From Acidithiobacillus sp. (GTDB taxonomy: Bacteria > Pseudomonadota > Gammaproteobacteria > Acidithiobacillales > Acidithiobacillaceae), in NCBI GenBank assembly GCA_028065135.1, contig JAPTWR010000022.1, forward strand, positions 1-20,736: a DNA stretch of 20,736 nucleotides, read 5' to 3'. Below are positions 7,605-15,589 of the stretch, in pieces; within the stretch, counting starts at the first letter, position 1, and every line of letters begins with the position of its first letter. Under the pieces are notes generated by a model. That model worked only from the letters and a program-made list of their open reading frames with translations. It was not told the origin of the DNA and searched no databases. The translations under genes and the position numbers were made by a program.

Positions 7605-9034
7605 TGACGATGAAAACACTTTTCTTGCAAGCCCCTTCTTTTGAGGGATTCGACGGCGGTGCCGGTTCGCGCTATCAGGCCAAGCGGGAAATTCGCTCTT
7701 TCTGGTTTCCCACCTGGTTGGCGCAGCCCGCCGCCATGATCCCCGGCAGTCGTTTGCTGGATGCCCCGCCGGGGGACATCAGTGTCGAAGAGACCTTGCA
7801 AGTGGCGGCGGCGTATGAGTTGTGCATTATTCACACCAGCACCCCGTCTTTCCCGTCGGATGTACGCATGGCCGAGTTGCTCAAGGAGCACTACCCCAGG
7901 ATGCTGATCGGTATGGTTGGCGCCAAGGTGGCGGTAGAGCCGGAAGAATCCCTCCAAAAGGCTTCCACAGCCGTCGATTTTGTGGCCCGCGAAGAGTTCG
8001 ATTATACCGTCAAGGAAATAGCGGAAGGGCGGCCCCTCAGTGAAGTGGACGGCATCACCTATCGCTCCGGCAATGGTCAGATCGTCCATAATCCCGATCG
8101 CGCCATGATTGAAGACATGGATGCTTTGCCCTTCGTCTCCGAAGTGTACAAACGCGATTTGCACATTGAAGACTATTTCATTGGCTATCTGAAGCACCCC
8201 TATATTTCTTTTTACACCGGGCGCGGTTGCCGTTCACAGTGCACCTTCTGCCTCTGGCCGCAGACTGTCGGCGGACATCGCTATCGCACGCGCAGCGCCG
8301 CCAGCGTCATTGACGAGGTGCGTTACATCCAGAAGAACTTTCCGCAGGTCAAGGAAATCTTCTTCGACGACGACACGTTTACGGATGATCGTCCCCGTGC
8401 CGAAGAGATTGCCCGCGGTCTCGGTAAGCTCGGTGTGACTTGGTCCTGCAATGCCAAGGCTAATGTGCCTTATGAGACCCTCAAGGTACTGCGTGAGAAT
8501 GGCCTGCGCCTGTTGCTGGTGGGTTATGAGTCCGGCGACCAGCAGATCCTCAACAACATCAAGAAGGGCCTCAAGGTCGAGGCGGCGCGTAAATTTACCG
8601 CCGACTGCCACAAATTGGGGATCGTGATTCACGGCACCTTCATCCTCGGTTTGCCAGGCGAGACCAAGGAGACCATTCAAAAGACCATCGACTTCGCCAA
8701 AGAAATCAATCCCCATACCATTCAGGTATCCCTGGCGGCGCCCTATCCGGGTACTTTCCTGTACAACCAGGCCAAGCAGGAAGGCTGGCTGACGGACGAA
8801 GACGAAGCCCATCTGGTCAACGACCGTGGCGTGCAGATCAGCCCCATGAGTTACCCGCACCTCAACCACACGGAAATTTTCGACTCCGTAGAGGTGATGT
8901 ACAAGCGTTTCTACTTCCGTGCCGGCAAGATTGCCGAAATCACGGGGGAGATGCTCAAGAGCACGCAAATGATGAAACGTCGTCTGCGCGAGGGTGTCGA
9001 ATTCGTCCGCTTCCTGCGACAGCGCCACGGCTGA
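7604..9034 (+). CDS. hpnJ: Hopanoid radical SAM enzyme HpnJ
   Basis: HpnJ is a B12-binding-domain-type radical SAM enzyme implicated in converting bacteriohopanetetrol glucosamine to the cyclitol ether by ring contraction. The 476-residue protein has an N-terminal Rossmann-like half (about 1-140) in which I see no DxHxxG cobalamin signature. The radical SAM barrel carries the [4Fe-4S] motif Cys209-x3-Cys213-x2-Cys216 (GCRSQCTFC). FFDDDTFTDD, LLVGYESGDQ and the FILGLPGET strand follow in the expected order. ATG 7604 has CGGAG seven bases upstream; ATG 7610 is an alternative. The gene overlaps the hpnI stop and is followed directly by hpnK. Confidence 0.94.
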   Translation: MTMKTLFLQAPSFEGFDGGAGSRYQAKREIRSFWFPTWLAQPAAMIPGSRLLDAPPGDISVEETLQVAAAYELCIIHTSTPSFPSDVRMAELLKEHYPRMLIGMVGAKVAVEPEESLQKASTAVDFVAREEFDYTVKEIAEGRPLSEVDGITYRSGNGQIVHNPDRAMIEDMDALPFVSEVYKRDLHIEDYFIGYLKHPYISFYTGRGCRSQCTFCLWPQTVGGHRYRTRSAASVIDEVRYIQKNFPQVKEIFFDDDTFTDDRPRAEEIARGLGKLGVTWSCNAKANVPYETLKVLRENGLRLLLVGYESGDQQILNNIKKGLKVEAARKFTADCHKLGIVIHGTFILGLPGETKETIQKTIDFAKEINPHTIQVSLAAPYPGTFLYNQAKQEGWLTDEDEAHLVNDRGVQISPMSYPHLNHTEIFDSVEVMYKRFYFRAGKIAEITGEMLKSTQMMKRRLREGVEFVRFLRQRHG

Positions 9035-9035
9035 G

Positions 9036-9911
9036 GTGGGGCAGGTCGGCGGTCGGCGGGTCATCTTCAACGCCGACGACTTTGGCTTGGATGTGGCGGT
9101 GAATGAGGCGGTGGAGTCAGCGCATCGTGATGGTGTGCTGACTACCGCCAGTCTCATGGTGGCTGCGCCAGCGGCTGAGGATGCCGTCGTCCGTGCCAGA
9201 GCACTGCCACGCCTGGGCGTAGGCCTGCATCTCACTCTGGTTGATGGCGCACCCTTGCTACCTGCGGAGCAAGTGCCCGATCTGGTGGATGGGCAGGGAC
9301 GCTTTGCGGCTGATCTCTGGCGGCGCGGGGTGCGTTATTTTTTTCTGCCCAGGGTGAGAAAACAACTGGCAGCCGAGATTCGCGCCCAATTTGTGGCTTT
9401 TGCGGCCACTGGTTTGGCACTGGATCATGCCAACGCCCACAAGCATCTGCATTTGCATCCCACGGTACTGACGCTGATGCTGGATGTTGGGGCGGAGTTT
9501 GGCTTGCGGGCGGTGCGCTTGCCGTGGGAGCCTCTGCAGGCAGCGCGCTGCGGCGGTGCAAGGGGTTTAGCACCGGCACTATGGTCTTTTTTTCTACGCC
9601 CCTGGTTGGCGCGGATGCGCCGCCAACTGAACCGTCGTCAGATTATGCACAATGACCTGCTCTACGGTCTGGATGCCACGGGTCATATGAATGAAGCGCG
9701 CCTGCTCCAGATGCTCCACTGCCTGCCTGTGGAGGGGATTACCGAAATCTATTTCCATCCGGCAACCCTACAGACCGCTGCGCTGCATGCCCTGATGCCG
9801 GAGTATGAGCCGCACGCCGAGTGGGCGGCATTAATGAGTCCTCGGGTAAAAGATTATTTACGCGATCAAGACATCGCGAAGGGTACTTTTGGTGATTTTG
9901 CCGTCCGTTGA
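9036..9911 (+). CDS. hpnK: Hopanoid N-acetylglucosamine deacetylase HpnK
   Basis: HpnK is a YdjC/ChbG-family metal-dependent deacetylase that removes the acetyl group from GlcNAc-bacteriohopanetetrol. From GTG 9036 the protein has 291 residues and opens with GGRRVIFNADDFG, which carries the metal-site aspartates (Asp14, Asp15). His65 follows in GLHLTL, and the histidine cluster HANAHKHLHLHP spans 131-142, with YFHPA near the C-terminus. I chose GTG 9036 because family members begin just before NADDFG. GTG 8994 gives a 14-residue extension within hpnJ, and neither start has a strong ribosome site. The 3' end overlaps hpnN by 20 bases. Confidence 0.92.
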   Translation: MGQVGGRRVIFNADDFGLDVAVNEAVESAHRDGVLTTASLMVAAPAAEDAVVRARALPRLGVGLHLTLVDGAPLLPAEQVPDLVDGQGRFAADLWRRGVRYFFLPRVRKQLAAEIRAQFVAFAATGLALDHANAHKHLHLHPTVLTLMLDVGAEFGLRAVRLPWEPLQAARCGGARGLAPALWSFFLRPWLARMRRQLNRRQIMHNDLLYGLDATGHMNEARLLQMLHCLPVEGITEIYFHPATLQTAALHALMPEYEPHAEWAALMSPRVKDYLRDQDIAKGTFGDFAVR

Positions 9912-12594
9912 TCGTTTTCTGCAGCGCGCCGGGGCGCGCATTTCCCAGAGCTTGGTGGCTTTGGTCGACCTTGCGGTGCGGCGCGCTGTCTGGATGCTGG
10001 TGACCATTGCCCTGGCTACGTTGCTCGCCTTGCTTTATGCGGTGGGCCATTTTTCCGTCGATACCGATACCAGTCATGCCTTGTCTCGCGACCTGCCCTT
10101 TCAGAAGCGGGAAATCGCTTACCAGAAGGCTTTTCCGCAGGATAAGAATACTATTGTGGTCGTCTTGCAGGGTGATAACCGGAATCGCACGGATGCGGCG
10201 GTTGATCGTCTGAGCACCTGGCTGCGTGCCCGGCCACAGTCTTTCCACGATGTGTATGTGCCCGGTGGCGGATCTTTTTTTCAGCGTAACGGCCTCCTGT
10301 ATCTCTCCCCCCAAAAACTACAGGATTTTGCCAACCGCATTACCGATGCTCAGCCCCTCATTGCCAGGCTCTCTGCCGATCCCAGCCTGAATGGCCTCAG
10401 TGGCCTGTTAAGCATGGCGATCGGTCAACGCTTGACGAATGGCGTGCATCTGCCTGGATTAACGGGCATTTTTTCCGCTATGGATCAAGCGCTCACGGCG
10501 CAGATGCAGGGTAAGCCTTATGAGGTTCCGTGGAATGAACTCATGGGGGGCGATCTGGCCCAAATGGGGCCGGCGCAACGTTTCATCGTTATTCAGCCCG
10601 CCCTGAATTACCAGTCTCTGGAACCCGCCGCCGCAGCTATACGTACTTTGCGCGCTGGCCTCAGCGCGCTCAATTTGAATGCCGCGCATGGGGTGAATGT
10701 TGGGGTGACCGGTGGCGCTGTACTGGATGCGGAACAACTGAAAACGGTAAGTCAGGGTGCGGCTGTTTCCATGGCACTGACGCTCAGTCTTGAAATTATT
10801 TTGCTGATTATTGCATTGCGCTCATTACGTCTGGTTTCCGGGGTGTTGATCGGACTAATCGCGGGCATGATTTTAACCACCGCCTGGGCGCTATTTTTTA
10901 TTGGTCCCTTCAATCTTATCTCCGTAGCCTTTGCCATTCTTTTCATCGGGCTGGGCGTTGATTTTGGCATTCAGTTCTGTCTGCGCTACCGGGAAGAAGT
11001 TTTTAACGGTGCGCCCCACCAGCAGGCCATGCAGAGGGTGACGCATGGTTTGGGCGGTGCCTTAAGTCTCGCTGCTGTTTCGGCTGCCTTCAGTTTTTAT
11101 GCATTTGTACCTACCAGCTATGCGGGCATCGTTGATCTTGGCCTGATTTCCGGCACCAGTATGCTTATCGCCCTCGTCATGACACTCACCTTCCTGCCCG
11201 CTTTTTTGACCCTCTGGCCTATGGTGAGTACCAGTACAAAAGCGACGTACTATCCACACATGCGTCATATTCCTACTTTGGTGCGTCACCCCATCCACCG
11301 TTATGCCTACTATATACTGGGCGCGGTGACCCTGCTGGCGCTGGCATCGGTGCCGCTGGCATTGCGCACGTCCTTTGATTTTAATCCGCTGCATATGATC
11401 GACAGCCATGCCGAGGGGGTGCGCGTTTTTGAGAAACTACTCGCTGATCCACAGACGGCCCCGTATCGCATTGACGTACTCACACCTAATATTGCTGCGG
11501 CCCAGGCCCTTGCTACGCGTGCAGAACAACTGCCCACGGTGGCTCAGGCCCTGACGGTCTCCAGCTATATCCCGAAACATCAAGCGGAGAAGTTGGCCAT
11601 TGTGCAGAATCTGCAGATTCTGGTGCCCCCCTTTTCGCTGTTGATGCCCAGCAGTTTGCAGCCGCCGACGTCGGATACCAGCACAAATCTTGCGGATCTG
11701 GTAACAAAGTTGAGGGATCTCGCGCAAAAAGAAGGTGAGAGCACAGCAGATGGGCGGGGAGCCGCGACGCTGGCTGGTCATCTGGAGCAATTTTTAGCGA
11801 AGGACGGCGCTGACCGTAAGGCGATCGAAGATCTGCAAACGCGGGTGATGGGGACTTTACCCGGTGAGTTGAAACGACTCGGTATGGCCTTGTCGGCAGC
11901 CCCAGTGACCTTGCAGACTTTGCCGAAGTCCCTGCGGGACCGCTATGTGGCAGCCTCGGGTCAGGCGCGGGTGGAGATTGTCCCTAAAATCAACCTCAGT
12001 AAGAATCGGGAGATGGTAACTTTTGTGCAGAGCGTACTGAAGGTGGAGCCGAACGCCGTGGGGACACCGGTGATGCTGGTTCAGGGTGGGGAAGCGGTGC
12101 TCGGTGCTTTTCAGGAGGCGACCTTTATTGCGTTGATAAGCATCAGCTTACTGCTCCTCCTGGCTTTGCGCAGTTACCGGGATGTTCTTCTGATCATGAT
12201 CCCGCTGCTGCTGGCGGCATTGTTTACCGTGGCGGCCATGCGTTTGTTTGGCTTGAGTTTCAACCTGGGCAATATTATCGTTCTACCGCTGCTCATCGGT
12301 CTCGGCGTGGCCTTTGCCATTTACATTGTGGTGCGCTGGCGCAACGGGGTGGATGTGGCGCATTTGCTCGGCACGTCTACCCCCATGGCGGTCTTTTTTA
12401 GTGGGCTCACGACCCTCAGTGCCTTTGGTAGTATGGCGGTTTCCCGCGATCCCGGTATGGCCAGCCTGGGTGAAGCGCTGAGTCTCGCGCTGGCCATTGT
12501 GTTGCTGTGTATTCTGATTGTACTTCCGGCTCTGCTGCTGCTCTTCACCCAGTCACCTCGCGAAGAGGGTATCGCACAGGATGAAGGCAGCTGA
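9892..12594 (+). CDS. hpnN: Hopanoid RND transporter HpnN
   Basis: HpnN is an inner-membrane transporter of the RND/MMPL superfamily needed in known hosts for moving hopanoids to the outer membrane. The product is about 900 residues with two similar halves. Each half has one N-terminal membrane span, a large periplasmic domain, and a membrane bundle. Motifs include LFIGLGVDFGIQFCLRYREE after the first periplasmic loop and LLIGLGVAFAIYIVVRWRNG in the second half. GTG 9892 has AAGGG eight bases upstream; the adjacent TTG 9889 is also possible. It starts inside the end of hpnK and overlaps hpnL by 14 bases. Position between biosynthetic genes supports hopanoid rather than drug export. Confidence 0.93.
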   Translation: MILPSVDRFLQRAGARISQSLVALVDLAVRRAVWMLVTIALATLLALLYAVGHFSVDTDTSHALSRDLPFQKREIAYQKAFPQDKNTIVVVLQGDNRNRTDAAVDRLSTWLRARPQSFHDVYVPGGGSFFQRNGLLYLSPQKLQDFANRITDAQPLIARLSADPSLNGLSGLLSMAIGQRLTNGVHLPGLTGIFSAMDQALTAQMQGKPYEVPWNELMGGDLAQMGPAQRFIVIQPALNYQSLEPAAAAIRTLRAGLSALNLNAAHGVNVGVTGGAVLDAEQLKTVSQGAAVSMALTLSLEIILLIIALRSLRLVSGVLIGLIAGMILTTAWALFFIGPFNLISVAFAILFIGLGVDFGIQFCLRYREEVFNGAPHQQAMQRVTHGLGGALSLAAVSAAFSFYAFVPTSYAGIVDLGLISGTSMLIALVMTLTFLPAFLTLWPMVSTSTKATYYPHMRHIPTLVRHPIHRYAYYILGAVTLLALASVPLALRTSFDFNPLHMIDSHAEGVRVFEKLLADPQTAPYRIDVLTPNIAAAQALATRAEQLPTVAQALTVSSYIPKHQAEKLAIVQNLQILVPPFSLLMPSSLQPPTSDTSTNLADLVTKLRDLAQKEGESTADGRGAATLAGHLEQFLAKDGADRKAIEDLQTRVMGTLPGELKRLGMALSAAPVTLQTLPKSLRDRYVAASGQARVEIVPKINLSKNREMVTFVQSVLKVEPNAVGTPVMLVQGGEAVLGAFQEATFIALISISLLLLLALRSYRDVLLIMIPLLLAALFTVAAMRLFGLSFNLGNIIVLPLLIGLGVAFAIYIVVRWRNGVDVAHLLGTSTPMAVFFSGLTTLSAFGSMAVSRDPGMASLGEALSLALAIVLLCILIVLPALLLLFTQSPREEGIAQDEGS

Positions 12595-13618
12595 TTTGTT
12601 GAAACGGAAAGGCAACCTCCTGTTTCTGGCGGCTGGTCTGCTCGGTCTGAGCTTATCTGTCTTCCTGATCGTGCAGGCCGGTATTTCCGGCATTGTAAAG
12701 CTGTTGGTGGTAGCCGGCTGGGGCTTGCTGTGGCTTCTCCCCTTTCACCTGCTGCCGCAATCTCTGGATGTGCTGAGCTGGAGGTGGCTGCTGCGCGGTG
12801 AAGCGCGCGCCCACTATTGGTTTTTACTATGGGTCGCGTTGGTCCGCGAGGCGGTCAACGGTCTCTTGCCGGTGGCGCGGGTGGGCGGTGATTTGCTCGG
12901 TGTACGCCTCTTGACTCGCCATGGCGTACCCGGCTATATCGCCGGGGCGAGCGTTATGGTCGAAGTCACTTTGACCTTGTTGAGCCAGTTTGCTTTCACG
13001 CTTGCGGGGCTCATGGTGCTCAGTTACGAGGTGAGTGATCACCATCTGCAACTGGATGTGGTGTTTCTTTTGGCGTCGGTATTGCCGCTGCTGGTGGTTT
13101 TTATCTGGATGCAGCGGCACTGGGGTTTATTCACTATTTTACAGATGCTGATGAAAAAACTCCTGGGCGGCAAGGACCTGCTTGCGCTCATGGGCGATCC
13201 GCAATGTCTGGATACCGAAATTCGCAGACTCTACGCCCGCCGCTGGGGTCTGCTTCCGGTCAATTTCTGGCAACTGGCGAGTCTATTGGCAGGCACCGCG
13301 GAGGTCTGGTTTACCTTCTGGCTGCTTGGGCATCCTATTCCCTTCTGGGCGGCGCTGCTCATGGAAAGCCTGGGGCAGGCCCTGCGCAGCATGGCCTTTC
13401 TGGTGCCTGGGGGGCTGGGGGTACAGGAGGGTGGCTTTATCCTTTTCGGCAGCGCTATCGGTGTAGGTCCCGATCTGGCGTTGGCCTTTTCGCTGGCGCG
13501 GCGTTTCCGTGAAATCGTGCTAGGCATTCCGGTACTTTTGTCTTGGCAAGTATTAGAGGGCCATCATATACATCTTCAGTGGCGGCAGAGACCCGGCAAT
13601 GAGGAGAGCGTTTCATGA
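12581..13618 (+). CDS. hpnL: Hopanoid-associated membrane protein HpnL (UPF0104/LPG-synthase-like)
   Basis: A 345-residue polytopic inner-membrane protein with about eight hydrophobic segments, related to the membrane domain of lysylphosphatidylglycerol synthases. The family motif PGGLGVQEGGF lies near residues 276-286, preceded by the SLGQALRSMAFLV span. Its molecular function is not established; clustering with hopanoid genes across bacteria suggests lipid flipping or transport. ATG 12581 is preceded by GAGGG at a suitable distance and lies 14 bases before the hpnN stop. Longer in-frame readings back to 12518 would run through the hydrophobic end of hpnN and are unlikely. A 151-base gap separates it from hpnH. 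Confidence 0.88.
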   Translation: MKAADLLKRKGNLLFLAAGLLGLSLSVFLIVQAGISGIVKLLVVAGWGLLWLLPFHLLPQSLDVLSWRWLLRGEARAHYWFLLWVALVREAVNGLLPVARVGGDLLGVRLLTRHGVPGYIAGASVMVEVTLTLLSQFAFTLAGLMVLSYEVSDHHLQLDVVFLLASVLPLLVVFIWMQRHWGLFTILQMLMKKLLGGKDLLALMGDPQCLDTEIRRLYARRWGLLPVNFWQLASLLAGTAEVWFTFWLLGHPIPFWAALLMESLGQALRSMAFLVPGGLGVQEGGFILFGSAIGVGPDLALAFSLARRFREIVLGIPVLLSWQVLEGHHIHLQWRQRPGNEESVS

Positions 13619-13654
13619 TCGCCATGTCTTTGGCTATGGGCCCCGACACGCATA

Positions 13655-13732
13655 TTCATTACTAAACGCTTGTGACCTTGTCCCACATACGCTTTGGTAT
13701 GTTATACTAGCCACAGACTGTTGTTCATTACT
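13655..13732 (+). repeat. Direct repeat pair TTCATTACT flanking the candidate hpnH promoter
   Basis: The nonamer TTCATTACT occurs at 13655-13663 and again at 13724-13732, 69 bases apart. One copy lies upstream of the candidate -35 and one downstream of the -10. A chance pair is possible in a short AT-richer gap, so only the repeat itself is certain. Confidence 0.4.
13678..13708 (+). promoter_or_regulatory. Candidate hpnH promoter with a 19-bp spacer filled by a dyad
   Basis: TTGTCC at 13678-13683 and a strong -10 TATACT at 13703-13708 are separated by 19 bases. Within that spacer lies a perfect inverted repeat, ACATAC (13685-13690), GCTTTG, GTATGT (13697-13702), which abuts the -10. An over-long spacer filled by a dyad is the arrangement used by MerR-family activators; that link is inference. 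A short dyad GCTGC-GTT-GCAGC (13738-13750) then precedes the GGGGG ribosome site of hpnH. This would give hpnH, hpnM, mlaA and gatCAB a promoter of their own. Confidence 0.45.
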
Positions 13733-13769
13733 TACATGCTGCGTTGCAGCGATGCGGGGGTATTTTATC

Positions 13770-14873
13770 ATGGGCGTTCCTTTAATTCAGAGCTATCGGG
13801 TAGGCCGCTACATCCTTGCGCAGAAATTGCGGGGGCGTAAGCGCTATCCATTAGTGCTGATGCTGGAACCATTATTCCGCTGCAATCTTGCCTGCGCGGG
13901 GTGCGGAAAAATTGATTATCCCGATGAAACCCTCGACCGACGCCTTTCTGTAGATGAGTGTATTGGCGCCGCCGAAGAATGCGGCGCGCCGATTGTTTCC
14001 ATCGCCGGTGGCGAGCCGCTTATTCACAAGGATATGCCCGCCGTCGTGGCTGGCCTCGTCAAGCGTAAGCGCTTTGTTTATCTTTGTACTAACGCGTTAC
14101 TCCTCAAGAAACGTATGGAGGATTATCAGCCGTCCCCATACCTGACCTTCTCTGTGCACCTGGATGGCAACGAGCATCGTCATGACGAGTCCGTGTGTCA
14201 GCCCGGCACCTATCAGCGTGCGGCAGAGGCGATCCGCGAAGCCGTGGCGAAGGGCTTCCGGGTCACGGTCAACTGCACTCTTTTCCAGGGCGAGGGCGCC
14301 GAAGAAGTAGCAAGCTTCCTGGACGATTGCAAGGCTTTGGATGTCGAGGGTGTGACCATCTCGCCGGGGTTCAATTACGAGCGGGCACCGCAGCAGGAGG
14401 TATTTATCCAGCGGCGTGCCTCGCGCCAGCTTTTTCGCGATATTTTCCGGATTGGTAAGGAGCGCAAGGCAAAGTGGACGTTTAATCAATCGAGCCTGTT
14501 CTTAGATTTTCTGGCAGGTAATCAGAATTATCAGTGCACCCCCTGGGGCAACCCCACCCGCAACATTTTTGGTTGGCAGAAGCCATGTTATCTGCTGGTC
14601 AGTGAGGGTTATGCGCAAAGCTTCAACGAGTTGATGGAGACAACGCCGTGGGATAAATATGGCGTGGGCGTGAATGGGAAATGTGATCAATGTCAGGTGC
14701 ACTCTGGTTTTGAGCCGACGGCCGTCAATGATACCTTCATCCATCCGCTGCGGGCCTTGAAAGTAGCGCTGCTCGGTCCACGTACGGAGGGGCCGATGGC
14801 GCCGGATATGCCGGTGTCGCCGCCCCCTCAGGGTCCCAGTCACCCAGTCTTTCCGTTGCGCGTCGAACGTTGA
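13770..14873 (+). CDS. hpnH: Adenosylhopane synthase HpnH (radical SAM)
   Basis: HpnH is a radical SAM enzyme that adds the 5'-deoxyadenosyl radical to hopene, forming adenosylhopane, the first step of side-chain extension. From ATG 13770 it has 367 residues and begins GVPLIQSYRVGRYI, as expected for the family. The cluster motif is Cys38-x3-Cys42-x2-Cys45 (CNLACAGC). SIAGGEPLIHKD is the SAM-binding glycine motif region, and FSVHLDG follows. Additional cysteines at 256, 273, 305 and 308 sit in the C-terminal domain and might bind a second metal site (inference). GGGGG lies nine bases upstream of the ATG. Upstream in-frame codons back to 13599 cross the promoter-like gap and are rejected as starts. 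Confidence 0.94.
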   Translation: MGVPLIQSYRVGRYILAQKLRGRKRYPLVLMLEPLFRCNLACAGCGKIDYPDETLDRRLSVDECIGAAEECGAPIVSIAGGEPLIHKDMPAVVAGLVKRKRFVYLCTNALLLKKRMEDYQPSPYLTFSVHLDGNEHRHDESVCQPGTYQRAAEAIREAVAKGFRVTVNCTLFQGEGAEEVASFLDDCKALDVEGVTISPGFNYERAPQQEVFIQRRASRQLFRDIFRIGKERKAKWTFNQSSLFLDFLAGNQNYQCTPWGNPTRNIFGWQKPCYLLVSEGYAQSFNELMETTPWDKYGVGVNGKCDQCQVHSGFEPTAVNDTFIHPLRALKVALLGPRTEGPMAPDMPVSPPPQGPSHPVFPLRVER

Positions 14874-14920
14874 GATTCATTCCGAGCCCACATGAAATTC
14901 GGGATAAATCCGGAGGAGCT

Positions 14921-15589
14921 ATGCTGAAAAAGTCGGCAACAATGTTATTGGTCTGTGCGCTAATGGGCATCACCCCGGTGCTCTCCGCAGCGGGGGTGAC
15001 CGCGTCAGCGGCATCCATGCCTGCAACGCCGGCGGATAAGGCGATCCTTGCGAATACGCCGGAAGCAACCATCAATGCATTGGATGCTGCCCTCATCAAA
15101 TCCATGCAGGGTGGTAGCCGGCTGGGTTACCGTGGTCGTTATCGTATTGTCGCCCCAGTGGTACAGGCTGCTTTTGATTATCCGCGAATCGCTAGCCTGA
15201 CGCTGGGCGCCTATTGGAATAAGCTCAGTCCGGAACAGCAGAAAGAGTTTGTCGGGGTGCTTGCCGATTACACCGCAGCCACTTATGCAGCACGGTTCAA
15301 CAGTTTTAATGGGGAGCATTTTGCTATTGTGAGCAGTGAAACCTTACAGTCCGGTACAGAAGGGATATTCAGTACCTTTACACAGCGCAATGGTAAGGTG
15401 CATCGCTTTGATTATATTCTGCAGAAGCAAGGGGGGCAGTGGCGCATCGTTAATGTTTTCGCCGACGGGGTCAGCGATCTTGCCCTGAAGCGGGCGGAAT
15501 ATACCGAAACCGTGCAGAAAAAGGGTTTTGCCGCACTGGTTGCGCATCTGAAAGCACAAATTGCCGGGTACGCCAAAGGATCTCAATGA
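14921..15589 (+). CDS. hpnM: Hopanoid-associated MlaC/Ttg2D-like periplasmic protein HpnM
   Basis: A 222-residue exported protein of the MlaC (toluene-tolerance Ttg2D) family, which are periplasmic lipid carriers. It begins with a lysine pair and a hydrophobic signal segment (about residues 5-30), then the family body with SLGAYWNKLSPEQQKEF-like helices (LTLGAYWNKLSPEQQKEF here) and RFDYILQKQGGQWRIVNVFADGVS. The start ATG 14921 follows a strong GGAGGAG (14912-14918). A weak stem (ATTCCGA 14879-14885 with TCGGGAT 14899-14905, one G-U pair) lies just upstream of it. The stop overlaps the mlaA start by 4 bases. The likely role is shuttling hopanoids, or phospholipids, across the periplasm. Confidence 0.9.
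   Translation: MLKKSATMLLVCALMGITPVLSAAGVTASAASMPATPADKAILANTPEATINALDAALIKSMQGGSRLGYRGRYRIVAPVVQAAFDYPRIASLTLGAYWNKLSPEQQKEFVGVLADYTAATYAARFNSFNGEHFAIVSSETLQSGTEGIFSTFTQRNGKVHRFDYILQKQGGQWRIVNVFADGVSDLALKRAEYTETVQKKGFAALVAHLKAQIAGYAKGSQ

Noticed and set aside
8234..9235. Minus-strand open frame over hpnJ and hpnK
   Set aside because: It is a shadow of two well-supported genes with no ribosome site or motif.
13615..13665. 16-codon ORF overlapping the hpnL stop as ATGA
   Set aside because: The overlap suggests coupling, but the peptide is too short and featureless to call a gene.
13599..13769. N-terminal extension of hpnH by 57 codons
   Set aside because: It would translate the promoter-like gap. 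HpnH proteins begin at the GVPLIQSYRVG segment, and ATG 13770 has a ribosome site.
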